Origin: Petaurus breviceps papuanus
Lineage: Eukaryota; Chordata; Mammalia; Diprotodontia; Petauridae
Assembly (NCBI GenBank): GCA_028583685.1
Contig: JAMXIF010001177.1
Coordinates: 4,607,318-4,671,317 of the forward strand
Direction: 5' to 3'
Length of the DNA stretch: 64,000 nucleotides
The position numbers and the translations under genes are program-made. The notes beneath the pieces were generated by a model that searched no databases, was not told the origin of the DNA, and saw nothing but the letters and a program-made list of their open reading frames with translations. Positions 54,791 through 64,000 of this stretch are shown piece after piece (the stretch's first letter is position 1; the number at the start of each line of letters is the position of its first letter).

Positions 54791-55441
54791 GACATTACAC
54801 AACCATTTTTATTTTCTGCTATTAAAAATGTTCCTGCTTCCATAAAATATAACATCTCTTTACTAATGGTAATACAGTTCATAAAGCTAACCAAGATGGT
54901 TTGTCAAGACAAGCTAGAGGTGACAGAAGACGTATAAATACCAATGAAACTCAAGAAGACTTCAGGAATCTTAGGCAATCCAAGTATCCAATCCTCTCTT
55001 TGTTCTTCAGAAGAAGAAAAAGATCTAGGAGTCAGATCTGGACACATACCTTTAGTCATTCTGTTGGCCAATCCAGCAACTTTGAATTAATTTCCTGGGG
55101 TCCTCTTCCCCTCTTTCCCCTCACCTTAAATTCACTTATAATTGGAGAGTTAATTGGATAGATTCAATTTTATTAGCCTTCCCAAACTGTACCAGAGCTC
55201 TGCCTTGTTAAACAAACGTGGAATTCTGCAAGCTATAAACTACCTTTTAAGCATTCTTTTTCTTCCCAAAGACAAGTGTTGCAGATTCAAACTTTAAAAG
55301 TTTGTTTTTGTATGTAAGGGAAATAGATGTGCTAAAATCACAGATTGATTGGAGCCTCCTGGATTTGGAGAACAACCAATCACAAAGCCAGGGGCATAAT
55401 CCCTAGGGCTTTCAGTCCTGTGTAGATGAAAGTAGACTGTC

Positions 55442-55600
55442 CTTGGGGTGGCCAGGTGGCTCAGTGAGTAAGAGCACCGGCCCCAGAGTCGGGATAACCT
55501 GGGATAGAATCTGAGATCAGATACTTAGCACCACATCCAGAAATAACTGTCTGTGTAACCTGGAGCAAGTTAATTAATCCCAATTGCTTTAAAAAAAAAA
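55442..55600 (+). mobile_element. A-tailed tRNA-derived SINE, subfamily B
   Basis: 'gtggccaggtggctcagtgagtaagagcaccggcc' to 'caattgcttt' and an A tail. Perfect 14-bp repeats gaaagtagactgtc lie at 55428-55441 and 55601-55614. Confidence 0.95.
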
Positions 55601-55614
55601 GAAAGTAGACTGTC

Positions 55615-57525
55615 TCCTTCCCCACTCCCTACCTTGATCTTACACAGATCTTATGCAGCGCATTTTCTGTATTTTGTGGTGTTTCTCCTTAGTAAAGGTA
55701 GAGGTGGTCAGTTAGGAAAAGTACAGCTCTGGCTGTTTTTCTGTAATATTCCATAATTCCATTTTCTTTCATTACACAAATATCTATGGACTGGTTTTCC
55801 TCAGACCTCTTGAAAGTCTGGCCCATACCAAAGCAGAGAGTAGTCACAGAGAAGAGGCAGAGATAAGAATCTATCCTTCCTATACCCAGAAAAGTTTGTT
55901 GATTGAATCCTTCCAAGTTAAAAAAAAAAAATTAAGACTTCTTTTTCTAGGAAACAGGTCTCAATTTAGAGTGTCCAGTAGGGTTTTGTATATATTTTTT
56001 TGTCTCTGCCAATAATAGGCTCAATTAATTTTGCCAATCGTGTTTTCACTAAGCCCTTTTGGGGAAGTTTTGTTTTGTTTTGTTTCTGAGGAATAAGATA
56101 ACTGTTTTTCTATCAATTCTCCTAATTCTAGATTTAACCAGGAAGTTCAAATAAACCATTAAAAAAAAAACCAGTTTCAATTGCTTGAGAGCTAGAATCT
56201 GCTTCATGTAGTAAGATAGGTCCTAGACTATAATGTGTTTTTTGAGGTAATTGGAAAACCCATTTCAGCCCCACCTTATCAAATTCTCTTCCCTCAGGTG
56301 CCATATTATAAGAATTCCAACATGAAAGATTAAGAAAAAAACAAAAACAAAACAGGAGAGCAAAAGGAATTAAAGAGCAAACATTTGTGAGAGGCCTAAT
56401 ACAATGAGGTAATTCACATTAAGGCATTAATTACTCCTCAGATTCCTGCTTCCTCTTTGCCTAGACGCCTGAGTGTCTTGAGGGAGGTTTGTTAAAAGGA
56501 AAAGATGGAACCCAATGAAGAAGGTAGGCTAGGTATAGTAAGTTAAAGGAAAAATTAATTTAGAAGTGGTATTCAGAAGTGGCATAGTGATAAGGAACAG
56601 AGAAAGGAGGAGATAGAAGTACTTATTCAGGAGGGGAAATACTATACAGAGAGGAAGTATGTAAACTAGTAACCAGTTTGGTTGTGAGTTTTAAGAAGGA
56701 AGGGCTCCACCTTCCTTTCCCTCTATATGGTTACCATAATTTTTACCTCTCAGTATGTTCCTTAGCATTAGACGGAATGAATGTGGCGAAATAGCATAAT
56801 GTGCATAGGAGGAAACAGAGTGGAAAAATACATGAAGTAAGTGCGAGGAAGTAGGAACAGATAGATAACTGATTGACCATGTGTCTGGAGAGAGCAAAGT
56901 GAAGGCAGGAGACATTTTTTTTTAAGTGCCTTAGGCTTGGGGAGAATGCTGGAATTATTTGGTCTTCCTTGGGCACAAGTCAGGATGGACTTTTAACTGG
57001 GACTTATCCTGAGCCTTGCTTGTTTTTAGCCTGAAAAGGAATATAAGAGAGATTTCTATACTAATAGAAATTTCTATAGACATTTCTATACTAAACCTAT
57101 TACATAAAATAAACCTAGCAAGTTAACTTTTCCTTTACAGGCTTCATATAATTCCCTTTTTTGTCTTGCCACAGATAGATGTGTGTGTGTGTATGTGTTT
57201 ATATATAGACTTACAACCAGGAAATTCATACACAATAACTACGCAACTGGATAGTAGTGATTCCAGCCCCTGAAGTAGAGGGGTTGAAGTCCCATGGTAC
57301 AGCTTGAGGCAAAGGGGAAATGTTTCTGGACCACATCTAAAAAAACTGAGATTAGGTTATAAATGTGTATAAGTACACTGACTGCCCAGCTGCCAAACCA
57401 CTGTGTCTAGGATTTCCAAGGTGTAAGTTCAGGTAGGCCTTCAGCAATCTTGTTGCATATTATCAATTTCTAATCCTCAACTTGGTCTTTAGACAGGGTC
57501 ATGGTCTTTTGAACATCTTTTGACC
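55615..57525. other. Unassigned 1.9-kb stretch
   Basis: No repeat family recognised and no convincing exon or RNA gene. A short GT run lies at 57180-57192. Confidence 0.45.
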
Positions 57526-57822
57526 ATGCGTCTTTCATTCAGTGTGTCTTGAGAACTTACTATGTACCAAGAACTGTGTTGGGAGTCAGGAGAGATACAA
57601 ATGTAAATAAGAGAAGATGTTTTCTGGGAGCTTACAATCTAATGAGGAAGTAAGACATATAAAATAACTATAATATAAAATAGAACCTAAGTGTACAAGA
57701 AGGGTATAAAGTGCTCTAAGAGTTCAGTGAAGGAAAAAGACTTTTTTTGTTTTGGGGGTTTTTTGGGTTTGTTTTTGGAGGGGATTAGGGTTTCATGAAG
57801 GAGGTGGCATTTAACAATACTA

Positions 57823-58247
57823 CTGTGTTTCCCCGATAATAAGACCTATCCCAAAAATAAGCCCTCCCCCTACTGTGTAAGATTCCTCTAAAATAAGCCC
57901 TCCCCCGAAAATAAGCCCTATTGAGATTGCTACTATAGTGAAGGTGATCCCCTGTGCTATACGCTACATTACAGTACCCTCTGTATACACCGTTCCCCCC
58001 CGCCCCGGGTGAAACGCACGCCGCGCTCAGAGCTGCATCCAATCAGAGCTGCAGCAGTGAGCGCGTCATCCTGTTCTTTATTGAATTCATTATTGAATAA
58101 AGGTACATTTTTTTGTTCACATTTACCTGTTTATTAAAATTGCTGTCAATGTTCATTAAAATAAGCCCTCCCCTGAAAATAAGCCCTCTGGTGTTTTTCT
58201 GTCCCAAAAAATTAATAAGACAGTGTCTTATTATCGGGGAAACACGG
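57823..58247. mobile_element. TA-flanked MITE, CpG-rich core (Tc1/mariner-type?)
   Basis: 425 bp with inverted ends containing GTGTTTCCCCGATAATAAG on both sides (about 23 bp with one mismatch) and TA at both borders (57821-57822, 58248-58249). The phrase aataagccctcccc recurs inside at both ends. The centre (57995-58070) is very GC- and CpG-rich. There is no transposase, so it is non-autonomous. The TA duplication suggests Tc1/mariner; the family is not confirmed. Confidence 0.85.
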
Positions 58248-58254
58248 TAGCAAT

Positions 58255-58470
58255 ATTAAATAGCATTTATATAGTGCTTTAAGAGTCTACAAATCCTTTA
58301 CATATATCATCTCATTTGATCCTCACAACAACTCTGGGAGGTAGTGCTATTATAAAGCCCATTTTATAGATGAAGAAATTGGTTAGAGAATGTAAATGAC
58401 TTGCCCAAGGGCTTCCTAATTCCAAGTCCAGAACTCTTTTCACTCTGCTAACTAGCTGCCTCTGCAAAGT
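58255..58470 (-). mobile_element. MIR-family SINE, antisense
   Basis: 'tagcatttatatagtgctttaagag', 'tctcatttgatcctcacaacaactctgggagg', 'cccattttatagatgaagaaattgg' and 'ctctgctaactagctgcctc'. Confidence 0.85.
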
Positions 58471-58732
58471 CAAAATGGGGAGAGGAAGAAGGAAAAGAAG
58501 GAAGAAGCTGTAAGGTAGGAAGGAACTATATTCCAGCAGTAGGGAAAGGCATCTGCCAAGTTATGGAACTGATAAAATATAGGACACAGTCCTGGAACAG
58601 GAAATAAGTCAGTTTGTCTGGAACATAAAGGAGAATAATATGAGCCAGTTCTACAAAGGTAGTTTGGTTCTGGGTTGAAGAAGGCCTTATTGGGCTAAGG
58701 AGTCTGATCTTTACTTTTTGAGCCTATCAAAG

Positions 58733-59256
58733 TGTAGCGGCAAGCACCCCAGTGTCTCCAGGGTGTCTGCCAATACAGGTTCTTGGATCTGCTTTGTTAA
58801 AGGAAAGCAACTCAAAATGGGTTAACAAGCTTACTTTAATCAGTCAGACATATATCGTTTACCTTGTTCAGGGGAAAAAGGTCAGCACCCCGAACTTCAA
58901 AGTATACAGGCAGAATTATCAAGACAGAAACAGATCAAGTAGACAGATTTCCAAACTGTCCAACCCTTACATCCATACCAAATCAGCATCTGGGTTTTTC
59001 AAAGCCAGGGGGGCTCCAGGCAACGGCTTCCCAGAATCCATATCAAATCACAGAACACTTCTCAAAGTGAGCCCCCAAAACAAAGCCTCACATCAGGGCT
59101 TATATAGCCTTCTCCTGGCTCAGAGAATGTAACAACCTTATTGACCCACTGGCCAATCAAAAAGTATCTACTGAAAAACAAGCCTCCCTCCCCAGGCTTC
59201 AGGTGCACTTTAGCCTAGGGGCAGGGAAGATCTTCCAAATTTGCATTCCCATTACA
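58733..59256 (-). mobile_element. Solo LTR, family 1 copy 4 (ERV fossil)
   Basis: Plus-strand ends tgtagcgg...cccattaca are the reversed family-1 LTR ends; 524 bp. Perfect 5-bp repeats caaag lie at 58728-58732 and 59257-59261. TATA (reversed cttatatagcc) is near 59099. Solo. Confidence 0.9.
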
Positions 59257-59291
59257 CAAAGTCATCTGACAACTCTTTGTTATTCCAGTCA

Positions 59292-59557
59292 TTTTTTTTT
59301 TTTGAGACTGAATCTCCCCAACTGAAGCTTGAAGTACAAAGGCCACTCACCTGAACCTGATTCCACTCTTAGGTCTGATCCCACTACTGACTGATGTAGG
59401 AGCTTCAGCCTGTTCTGTTTCTGACCTGGGCCAGTTCACTTCTTCTTAGGCATCATGGTGCCTCCCCAAACACCAGTTCAGAACTCCAAAGCTCAAACAA
59501 TCTACCAGTCTTGGCTTCCTCAGTAGAAGAGATGACAATCATATACTACCACTTTCC
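59292..59557 (-). pseudogene. Retroposed 7SL RNA pseudogene, internally deleted
   Basis: Twelve T (reversed A tail) run into 'gagactgaatctcccc', then 'ctgatcccactactgactgatg', 'ctgttctgtttctgacctgggccagttcacttcttcttaggcatc', 'ccagttcagaactcc' and 'agtagaagagatgacaatc..tactacca', in reversed 7SL order. The region between 'caccag' and 'ttcagaactcc' lacks about 50 bp of the S-domain/Alu junction. Clear flanking repeats were not found. Confidence 0.85.
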
Positions 59558-59867
59558 ATAATGTCAAGTCTTGTTAAGTTGGAAGAATTCCCTAGAGGAC
59601 TGAAAATGTAGTCTAATACTAAATTCTAAGCTGGGTAAACAAGTACTTTTAAATGTCTGTTTTTTCTATGCCCTGTCCTTTTAGAAGTTTTCTTCTAGTG
59701 GAAGACATCTTCTGTTTTTGATGTGAATTGGGAAGATAACTAACATCCATGAAACAGTGAGCTAACAATTTATCCAGTATTTTAAATAATGTTAACTTTG
59801 CACGGTCAATAGTATTAAATTAGTCGTGTTAAATAGTAATTGTTAAATCCAGAGTTTTACATAGCTG
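59558..59867. other. No recognisable element
   Basis: Nothing assignable in this AT-rich stretch. Confidence 0.45.
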
Positions 59868-59990
59868 TTTGCCAGTTGTCTCCTCCATTAGACTACAAAC
59901 TATTTGAGAACAGGAACTATTTTTTGCCCCTATTTGTATCCCCAGAGCTTATTAGCACAGTGAATGGTACATAGTAAGCACAAGGGTGAA
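59868..59990 (+). mobile_element. LINE-2 3' end, sense
   Basis: 'tcctccattagactacaaactatttgagaacaggaact' and 'gtatccccagagcttattagcacagtgaatggtacatagtaagc'. Confidence 0.75.
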
Positions 59991-60023
59991 TCAGGAAGCA
60001 CTTCATGTAGAAGGTGATATTTG

Positions 60024-60199
60024 TTTTTGTTTTTGTTTTTTGCCTTTTGTAGGGCAATTTGGGTTAAATTAAAGAACTTGCCCAAGGTTACACAGCTAGT
60101 TTTTTTGTGTGGGTGTTAAGTGTTTGAGGCCTGAACCAAACTCAGGTCCTCCTGACTCCTGGGCTGGTGCTTTTACTCACTGCACCACCTAGCCTCCCA
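60024..60199 (-). mobile_element. A-tailed tRNA-derived SINE, variant with T-rich middle
   Basis: 'gggcaatttgggttaaatt', 'agtttttttgtgtgggtgttaagtgtttgaggcc' and head 'actcactgcaccacctagcctccc'. Perfect 16-bp repeats tagaaggtgatatttg lie at 60008-60023 and 60200-60215. Confidence 0.95.
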
Positions 60200-61234
60200 T
60201 AGAAGGTGATATTTGAACTGAGTCTTAAAGGAGAATTATATAGAGTCAGAAGTGAAATGAGGTAGCAAATTCCAGGAAAGAGGAGCAATTGGTGAAAAGC
60301 AGAGATAGGGGATGGAGTGCCATGTGTGAGGAGCACAGAGAATGCCAGTTTGGCTAGACCATAGAGTATAGGAAGGGGAATAATGTATGAAGCTAGAAAG
60401 GGAGGGTGAGGCTAGATTGTAAAAAGCTTTAAAAGCCAAATATTAATTTATATTTTATCCCAGAGGCAACAGGAAAGTACTGGAATTATTGATCAGAGGA
60501 GTGAGATTGTCAAATTTACTCTTGTGGAAAATCACATTGGTAGCTGTGTAAAGGAAAGATTGGAATGGGGAAAGACTTGAGACCAGGAAACCAATTAGGA
60601 ATTTATAGTAATAGCCTAAGCAAGGGGTGATGAGATGTGTGTGAATAGTGAGAAGAGGGCAGATTCAAGAGATGTTGAGTAATAAATAGCAAAATTTGGC
60701 AAGTAATTGGATACAAGAGGTAAAGGAAAGTGAGAAACCAGGATAATACTGAATTTACAAACCTGGGACACTGGAAAGGGTGGTGGTGCCAAAGATTAAA
60801 ATTGGCAAGTTTGGAAAAGGGGTTGTTTTTTGGGAAAATATACTAAGTTCTGTTTTAGACAGATTGCATTTGAGATATCTATGGTTCATCCAGTTTGCAT
60901 TGTGCAACAGGCAATTAATATTACAGGCCTGGAATTCAGAAGAGAAACTGAGGCTGGATATTTGGATCTTGGTGGCATTTGAATAAAGATGATTATTAAA
61001 CCCTTGGGAGCTGATGAGTTCTTGAAGTGATAGAGTACAGAGAGTGCCTAGGACTGAGACCTGAGGGATACCTATAGTTAAGGATGTGATATGCATGAGT
61101 CAGGAAAGGAGGCTGAGGAGAGGCCAGACAGGGAAGAGGAGAACCAGAAGAGAAAAGAATCACAAAAACCCAGAAAGGAGAGAGTATTTAGGAGGAGAGA
61201 ATGGTACACAGTGCAAATGCTAAAGAAAGGGTTT

Positions 61235-61873
61235 TTTTTTGCTATTTCTTTTTTTCTTAAATTATTTTTAGTTTTCAACATTCACTTCCATAAGTTCTAA
61301 ATTTTCTTCCCTTCCCTCCCCAAGAAGGCTTGCAATCTGATATGGGCTCTACACATACGTTCATTTCTATTAAACCATTTTTACATTAGTCATGTTGTAC
61401 AGAAGAATTATAATGAATGAGAAAAAGCATGAGAAAGAAAAAAACCCCAAAATAAAACAAAACAAAAAAGGAAATAGTCTGCTTCGTTCTGCATTCTGAC
61501 TCTATTGTTCTTTCTCTGGATGTGGTTGGAATTTTCCCTAGTGTGTCCCTAGGAATTGTTTTAGGTCTTTGCATTGCTGAGAAGGGCTAACTAAGTCTAT
61601 CAAAATCAGTCCTTAAGCACTATGGCTGTTACTGTGTACAATGTTCTCCTGGTTCTACTCCCCTAACTCAGCATCAGTTCATATAAGTCTTTCCAGGTTT
61701 CTTTGATGACTGCCTGTTCATCATTTCTTATAGTACAATAGTATTCCATTACATTCATATACCACAACTTGTTTAGCCATTCCCCAATTGATAGGCATCC
61801 CCTCAATTTCCAGTTCTTGACCACCACAAAAAGAGCTGCCATAAATATTTTTGTACATGTGGGTCCTTTTTCC
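61235..61873 (-). mobile_element. LINE-1 3' end, antisense, 5'-truncated
   Basis: Starts with a T-rich end and 'tttcaacattcacttccataag', then 'gcaatctgatatgggctctacacatacg', 'cattgctgagaagggctaac', 'tcatttcttatagtacaatagtattccattacattcatataccac' and 'cttgaccaccacaaaaagagctgcc'. Inserted in L2. Confidence 0.85.
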
Positions 61874-62510
61874 ATTGAGGAAAAGTTAAGAAGTATTAAA
61901 GACCAAGGAAAAGCCATTGGGTTTGGTAATTTGATTTTGAAGTCAGAAAATGAGTTGCTAAAGGTTAAGGAGTAAGAGGAAATGGAGATAATGACTATAT
62001 AAAGTTTTTCCCCCGCCTAGGAATTTGCCTGATAGAAAAAAGTATAAGAAAGAATGATATGATCTAGTCAGGGTTTCTAATAGAAGGTTAGGCTTATATA
62101 TGTTAGGCGTATATGTAGGCCACAAAGAAAAAAACAATAGATAGAAAGATATTGAATTTTGGGGAGTCAGATGGGGTGGTGAAAGTGGAGGCAATTTGCT
62201 GGAGAAATAGAGGAAATGGGACAAAAATTTATGGCCTTACCAAGAATGGCTGCCTTATCAACAGAGGAAAGGAAGAGGAGAAAGTGGAGAATAATGTCAA
62301 GGAGTTTTGAACTAAAGAGGAGAAAAAGGAAGCTGACTGAATGACCTCTGTTTTCTCAGTAAAATACAAGGTGAGATCCCTCTGCTGAGAAAGAAGGTGG
62401 GATGAGGGAGAGCTATGAGAGATTTGAGGAAAGAATAGCCAAGTTTGGAATAATCTCTTTGGGGACTGGAATAGAGAATCAGTTAAAGAGAAATTTTCTA
62501 GCTGCAATGA

Positions 62511-62961
62511 AGACCTAGTTAAGTTTATATAAAGTAAATTTAGGATATGTCATCAGTTTCAATAGAACATTCCGTCCATCTCAATAAAACCAAAGCTATA
62601 ATTGCATCCAAGGGTCTTTATGAACTTCCTTGAGCTGTATAACCTGTTTGGTGACTGCAGGATTCTAGCCCTGAATTTTGTAAACTAACCCTGACTGAGT
62701 TTACTAATGGGCACCAATGATATTAATTACTGCATCGGTAGACGGTGTTTTAGAAGGTTATCAACTGGAGTGTTCACAGCATTGATTGTAATTGAAGATC
62801 CAATGCTCAAAGAAAAATCATGTTGAGTTGTCATACAACTCTTGGTCTGCATTTTCCAGAAATTTGATGTTTTGCTAGATAGGTGCTTTGAACCCTGCTA
62901 AGGAATATGTGAATTGTTAATTTAATGTGTACTTAAGAGTATTTCTAGGACCAGTCTAGTA
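62511..62961. other. No recognisable element
   Basis: Nothing assignable. Confidence 0.45.
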
Positions 62962-63031
62962 CAGGATGTCCCAAAGGTCTTAGTGTAGTTTTAAGCTTTT
63001 AAAGCAACAAGAAGACTTTTGGGACACCCTG
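62962..63031. mobile_element. 70-bp mariner-type MITE
   Basis: Left end caggatgtcccaaaggtctt and right end (reversed) cagggtgtcccaaaagtctt form 20-bp inverted repeats with two mismatches. TA lies at both borders (62960-62961, 63032-63033). Only about 30 bp separate the arms. Confidence 0.85.
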
Positions 63032-63518
63032 TATTTCATATCAAGTATAGCTGTAACACCCTAAACATTATTGTAACAGTGAGTCTTTTTTTCTGTAATC
63101 TGGCCATCACTATTCGGCTCTTGTTGTCTATTCATTTTTAGATAACTATCAAGTTCTCCTATTGAATTCTCACTGTAGATGTGCTTATACACATATGTAT
63201 ATAAACACACACATGTGTCCATATACACATGTAGATACATAGACTATAGACTGTACATATTTGTATATAGACATATATGTAATAGAATTAAAACCAGCTA
63301 TTATTGCTTTTAAACTCATTGAGTTTCCTTTAGCTCAATTAAATTTTTTTCTTCTTTCTTCTTTCTTGTGGTTTCTCTAATTGGTCAATAAAGTTTTTTT
63401 TTAAACACATTGTTTCTTCAGATGTTAAATTCTTAGATCTTTGAATTTGCAAGTGAATTGTCCCTTTTAGGGTCTTAGATATATTTTGATAATATTTCTG
63501 AACTTGCAAGTCTCCTTA
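63032..63518. other. Unassigned, partly simple sequence
   Basis: An ACAC/ATAT-rich patch lies at 63185-63290 and a TTCTTTC run at 63348-63368. Nothing else recognised. Confidence 0.5.
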
Positions 63519-63748
63519 GGCAGCTAGGTGGCTCAGTAGAGAGTGCTTGACCTAGATTCAGAAAGACCTGAAGTCCAAATTCAGCCTCAGACACTTAATA
63601 CTTATGTGACCCTGGGCAAGCCAACCTCAGTTTCCTTATCTGTAAAACTGGGATAATAATAGCACTTACCTCCCCCAATTGTTATGGTGATCTGATGAGA
63701 TAGCACAGTGTCTGACACAAAGTAAATCATACAAATATTAGTTATTAT
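63519..63748 (+). mobile_element. MIR-family SINE, sense
   Basis: 'ggcagctaggtggctcagtag', 'cctcagacacttaatacttatgtgaccctgggcaag', 'tcagtttccttatctgtaaaactgggataataatagcac' and 'agcacagtgtctgacacaaag'. Full-length. Confidence 0.85.
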
Positions 63749-63824
63749 GTGCAAGTGATCACTTCTTTTTCTGAATCCATCATTCTGAATAATTGCCATT
63801 ATCTCATAACCTCTATTAAGAGGA

Positions 63825-63910
63825 TCAGAGATTTATAAATGGAAGGGATTTCAGAGTTCATTTAGTATGATCTCATTTTATAGGTGACAAAACTGAGGCC
63901 TAGAGTTTTT
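63825..63910 (-). mobile_element. Old MIR-like repeat, antisense, partial
   Basis: 'gatttataaatggaagggatttcagag' and 'ctcattttataggtgacaaaactgaggcctagag', same family as 16600. Confidence 0.6.
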
Positions 63911-63935
63911 CTGCTTTTCAGTTTTGCTATCATTC

Positions 63936-64000
<65 letters not shown>
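63936..64000. repeat. (TATC)n microsatellite at the window edge
   Basis: At least 16 perfect tetranucleotide units running to the last base, so its full length is not visible. Confidence 0.95.

Larger units (their letters stand above)
57526..58732 (-). mobile_element. LINE-2, antisense, split by a MITE and a MIR
   Basis: 'cattcagtgtgtcttgagaacttactatgtacc', 'ctgggagcttacaatctaatgagg' and 'catgaaggaggtggcatttaac', then after the inserts 'aggaactatattccagcag', 'gtcagtttgtctggaac' and 'ggttgaagaaggcctta'. Confidence 0.75.
59991..62510 (-). mobile_element. LINE-2, antisense, long, with nested SINE and L1
   Basis: 'aggtgatatttgaactgagtcttaaagg', 'ggctagattgtaaaaagctttaaaagcc', 'tcccagaggcaacaggaaag', 'acctgagggatacctatagttaagg', then after the L1 'accaaggaaaagccattgggtttggtaa' and 'agtaaaatacaaggtgagatcc'. 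It is among the longest L2 copies here. Nested: a SINE at 60024-60199 and an L1 at 61235-61873. Confidence 0.8.

Noticed and set aside
57785-58042. 85-codon minus-strand frame with repeated RAYFRG-like units
   Set aside because: The repeats come from the MITE's aataagccct blocks; no transposase or known domain is present.
63936-64000. Regular short repeats that might suggest a CRISPR array
   Set aside because: It is a pure tetranucleotide microsatellite without spacers, in a mammalian genome.

Overview
The window is a stretch of mammalian, almost certainly marsupial, non-coding genomic DNA. The evidence is its repeat content: MIR/CORE-type SINEs, MAR1-like CORE-SINEs with an RTE-derived 3' tail, abundant long LINE-2 copies, marsupial-type LINE-1 3' ends, and many short A-tailed tRNA-derived SINEs. 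I recognise no host protein-coding gene or exon. The only long, convincing protein frame belongs to a retrotransposon. I cannot name the species. Runs of N (1607-2006 and 17521-17530) show it is a draft assembly.

Layout. 1-10.5 kb: long antisense L2 copies broken up by A-tailed SINEs, a MIR and three solo LTRs. 10.5-13.4 kb: a decayed reverse transcriptase-bearing Ty3/Gypsy-like fossil split by a MAR1-like SINE, then an L1 3' end split by a solo LTR. 14-23 kb: MIRs, a (TCTA)n array at a SINE tail, and overlapping sense and antisense L1 fragments. 24.7-25.8 kb: a 1.1-kb LTR-like element. 26-34.9 kb: L2, MIR and MAR1 copies, a retroposed 7SL RNA pseudogene with target duplications, and an AT-rich expansion inside a SINE. 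35.2-38.04 kb: a complete-looking 'half-L1' (HAL1-type) retrotransposon on the minus strand with an open ORF1, no ORF2, and a perfect 15-bp target-site duplication. 38-44 kb: L2 copies, including a sense copy of about 3.5 kb that contains a fold-back hAT-like MITE. 45-51 kb: an antisense L2 and three solo LTRs of a second family, two of them forming an inverted pair. 51-64 kb: MIRs, L1 and L2 pieces, a CpG-rich TA-flanked MITE, another solo LTR, a second 7SL pseudogene, a 70-bp mariner-type MITE and a terminal (TATC)n array.

There are no operons or pathways here; the logic is insertional. L2 and MIR form the oldest layer. L1, A-tailed SINEs, solo LTRs and DNA MITEs sit inside them, and many have intact target duplications that fix exact borders and order of insertion. 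The strongest candidates for something unusual are the HAL1-type element, the two independent 7SL retrocopies, the LTR families with recurring target duplications, and the CpG-rich MITE. Family names are from memory of consensus sequences; no database was searched.
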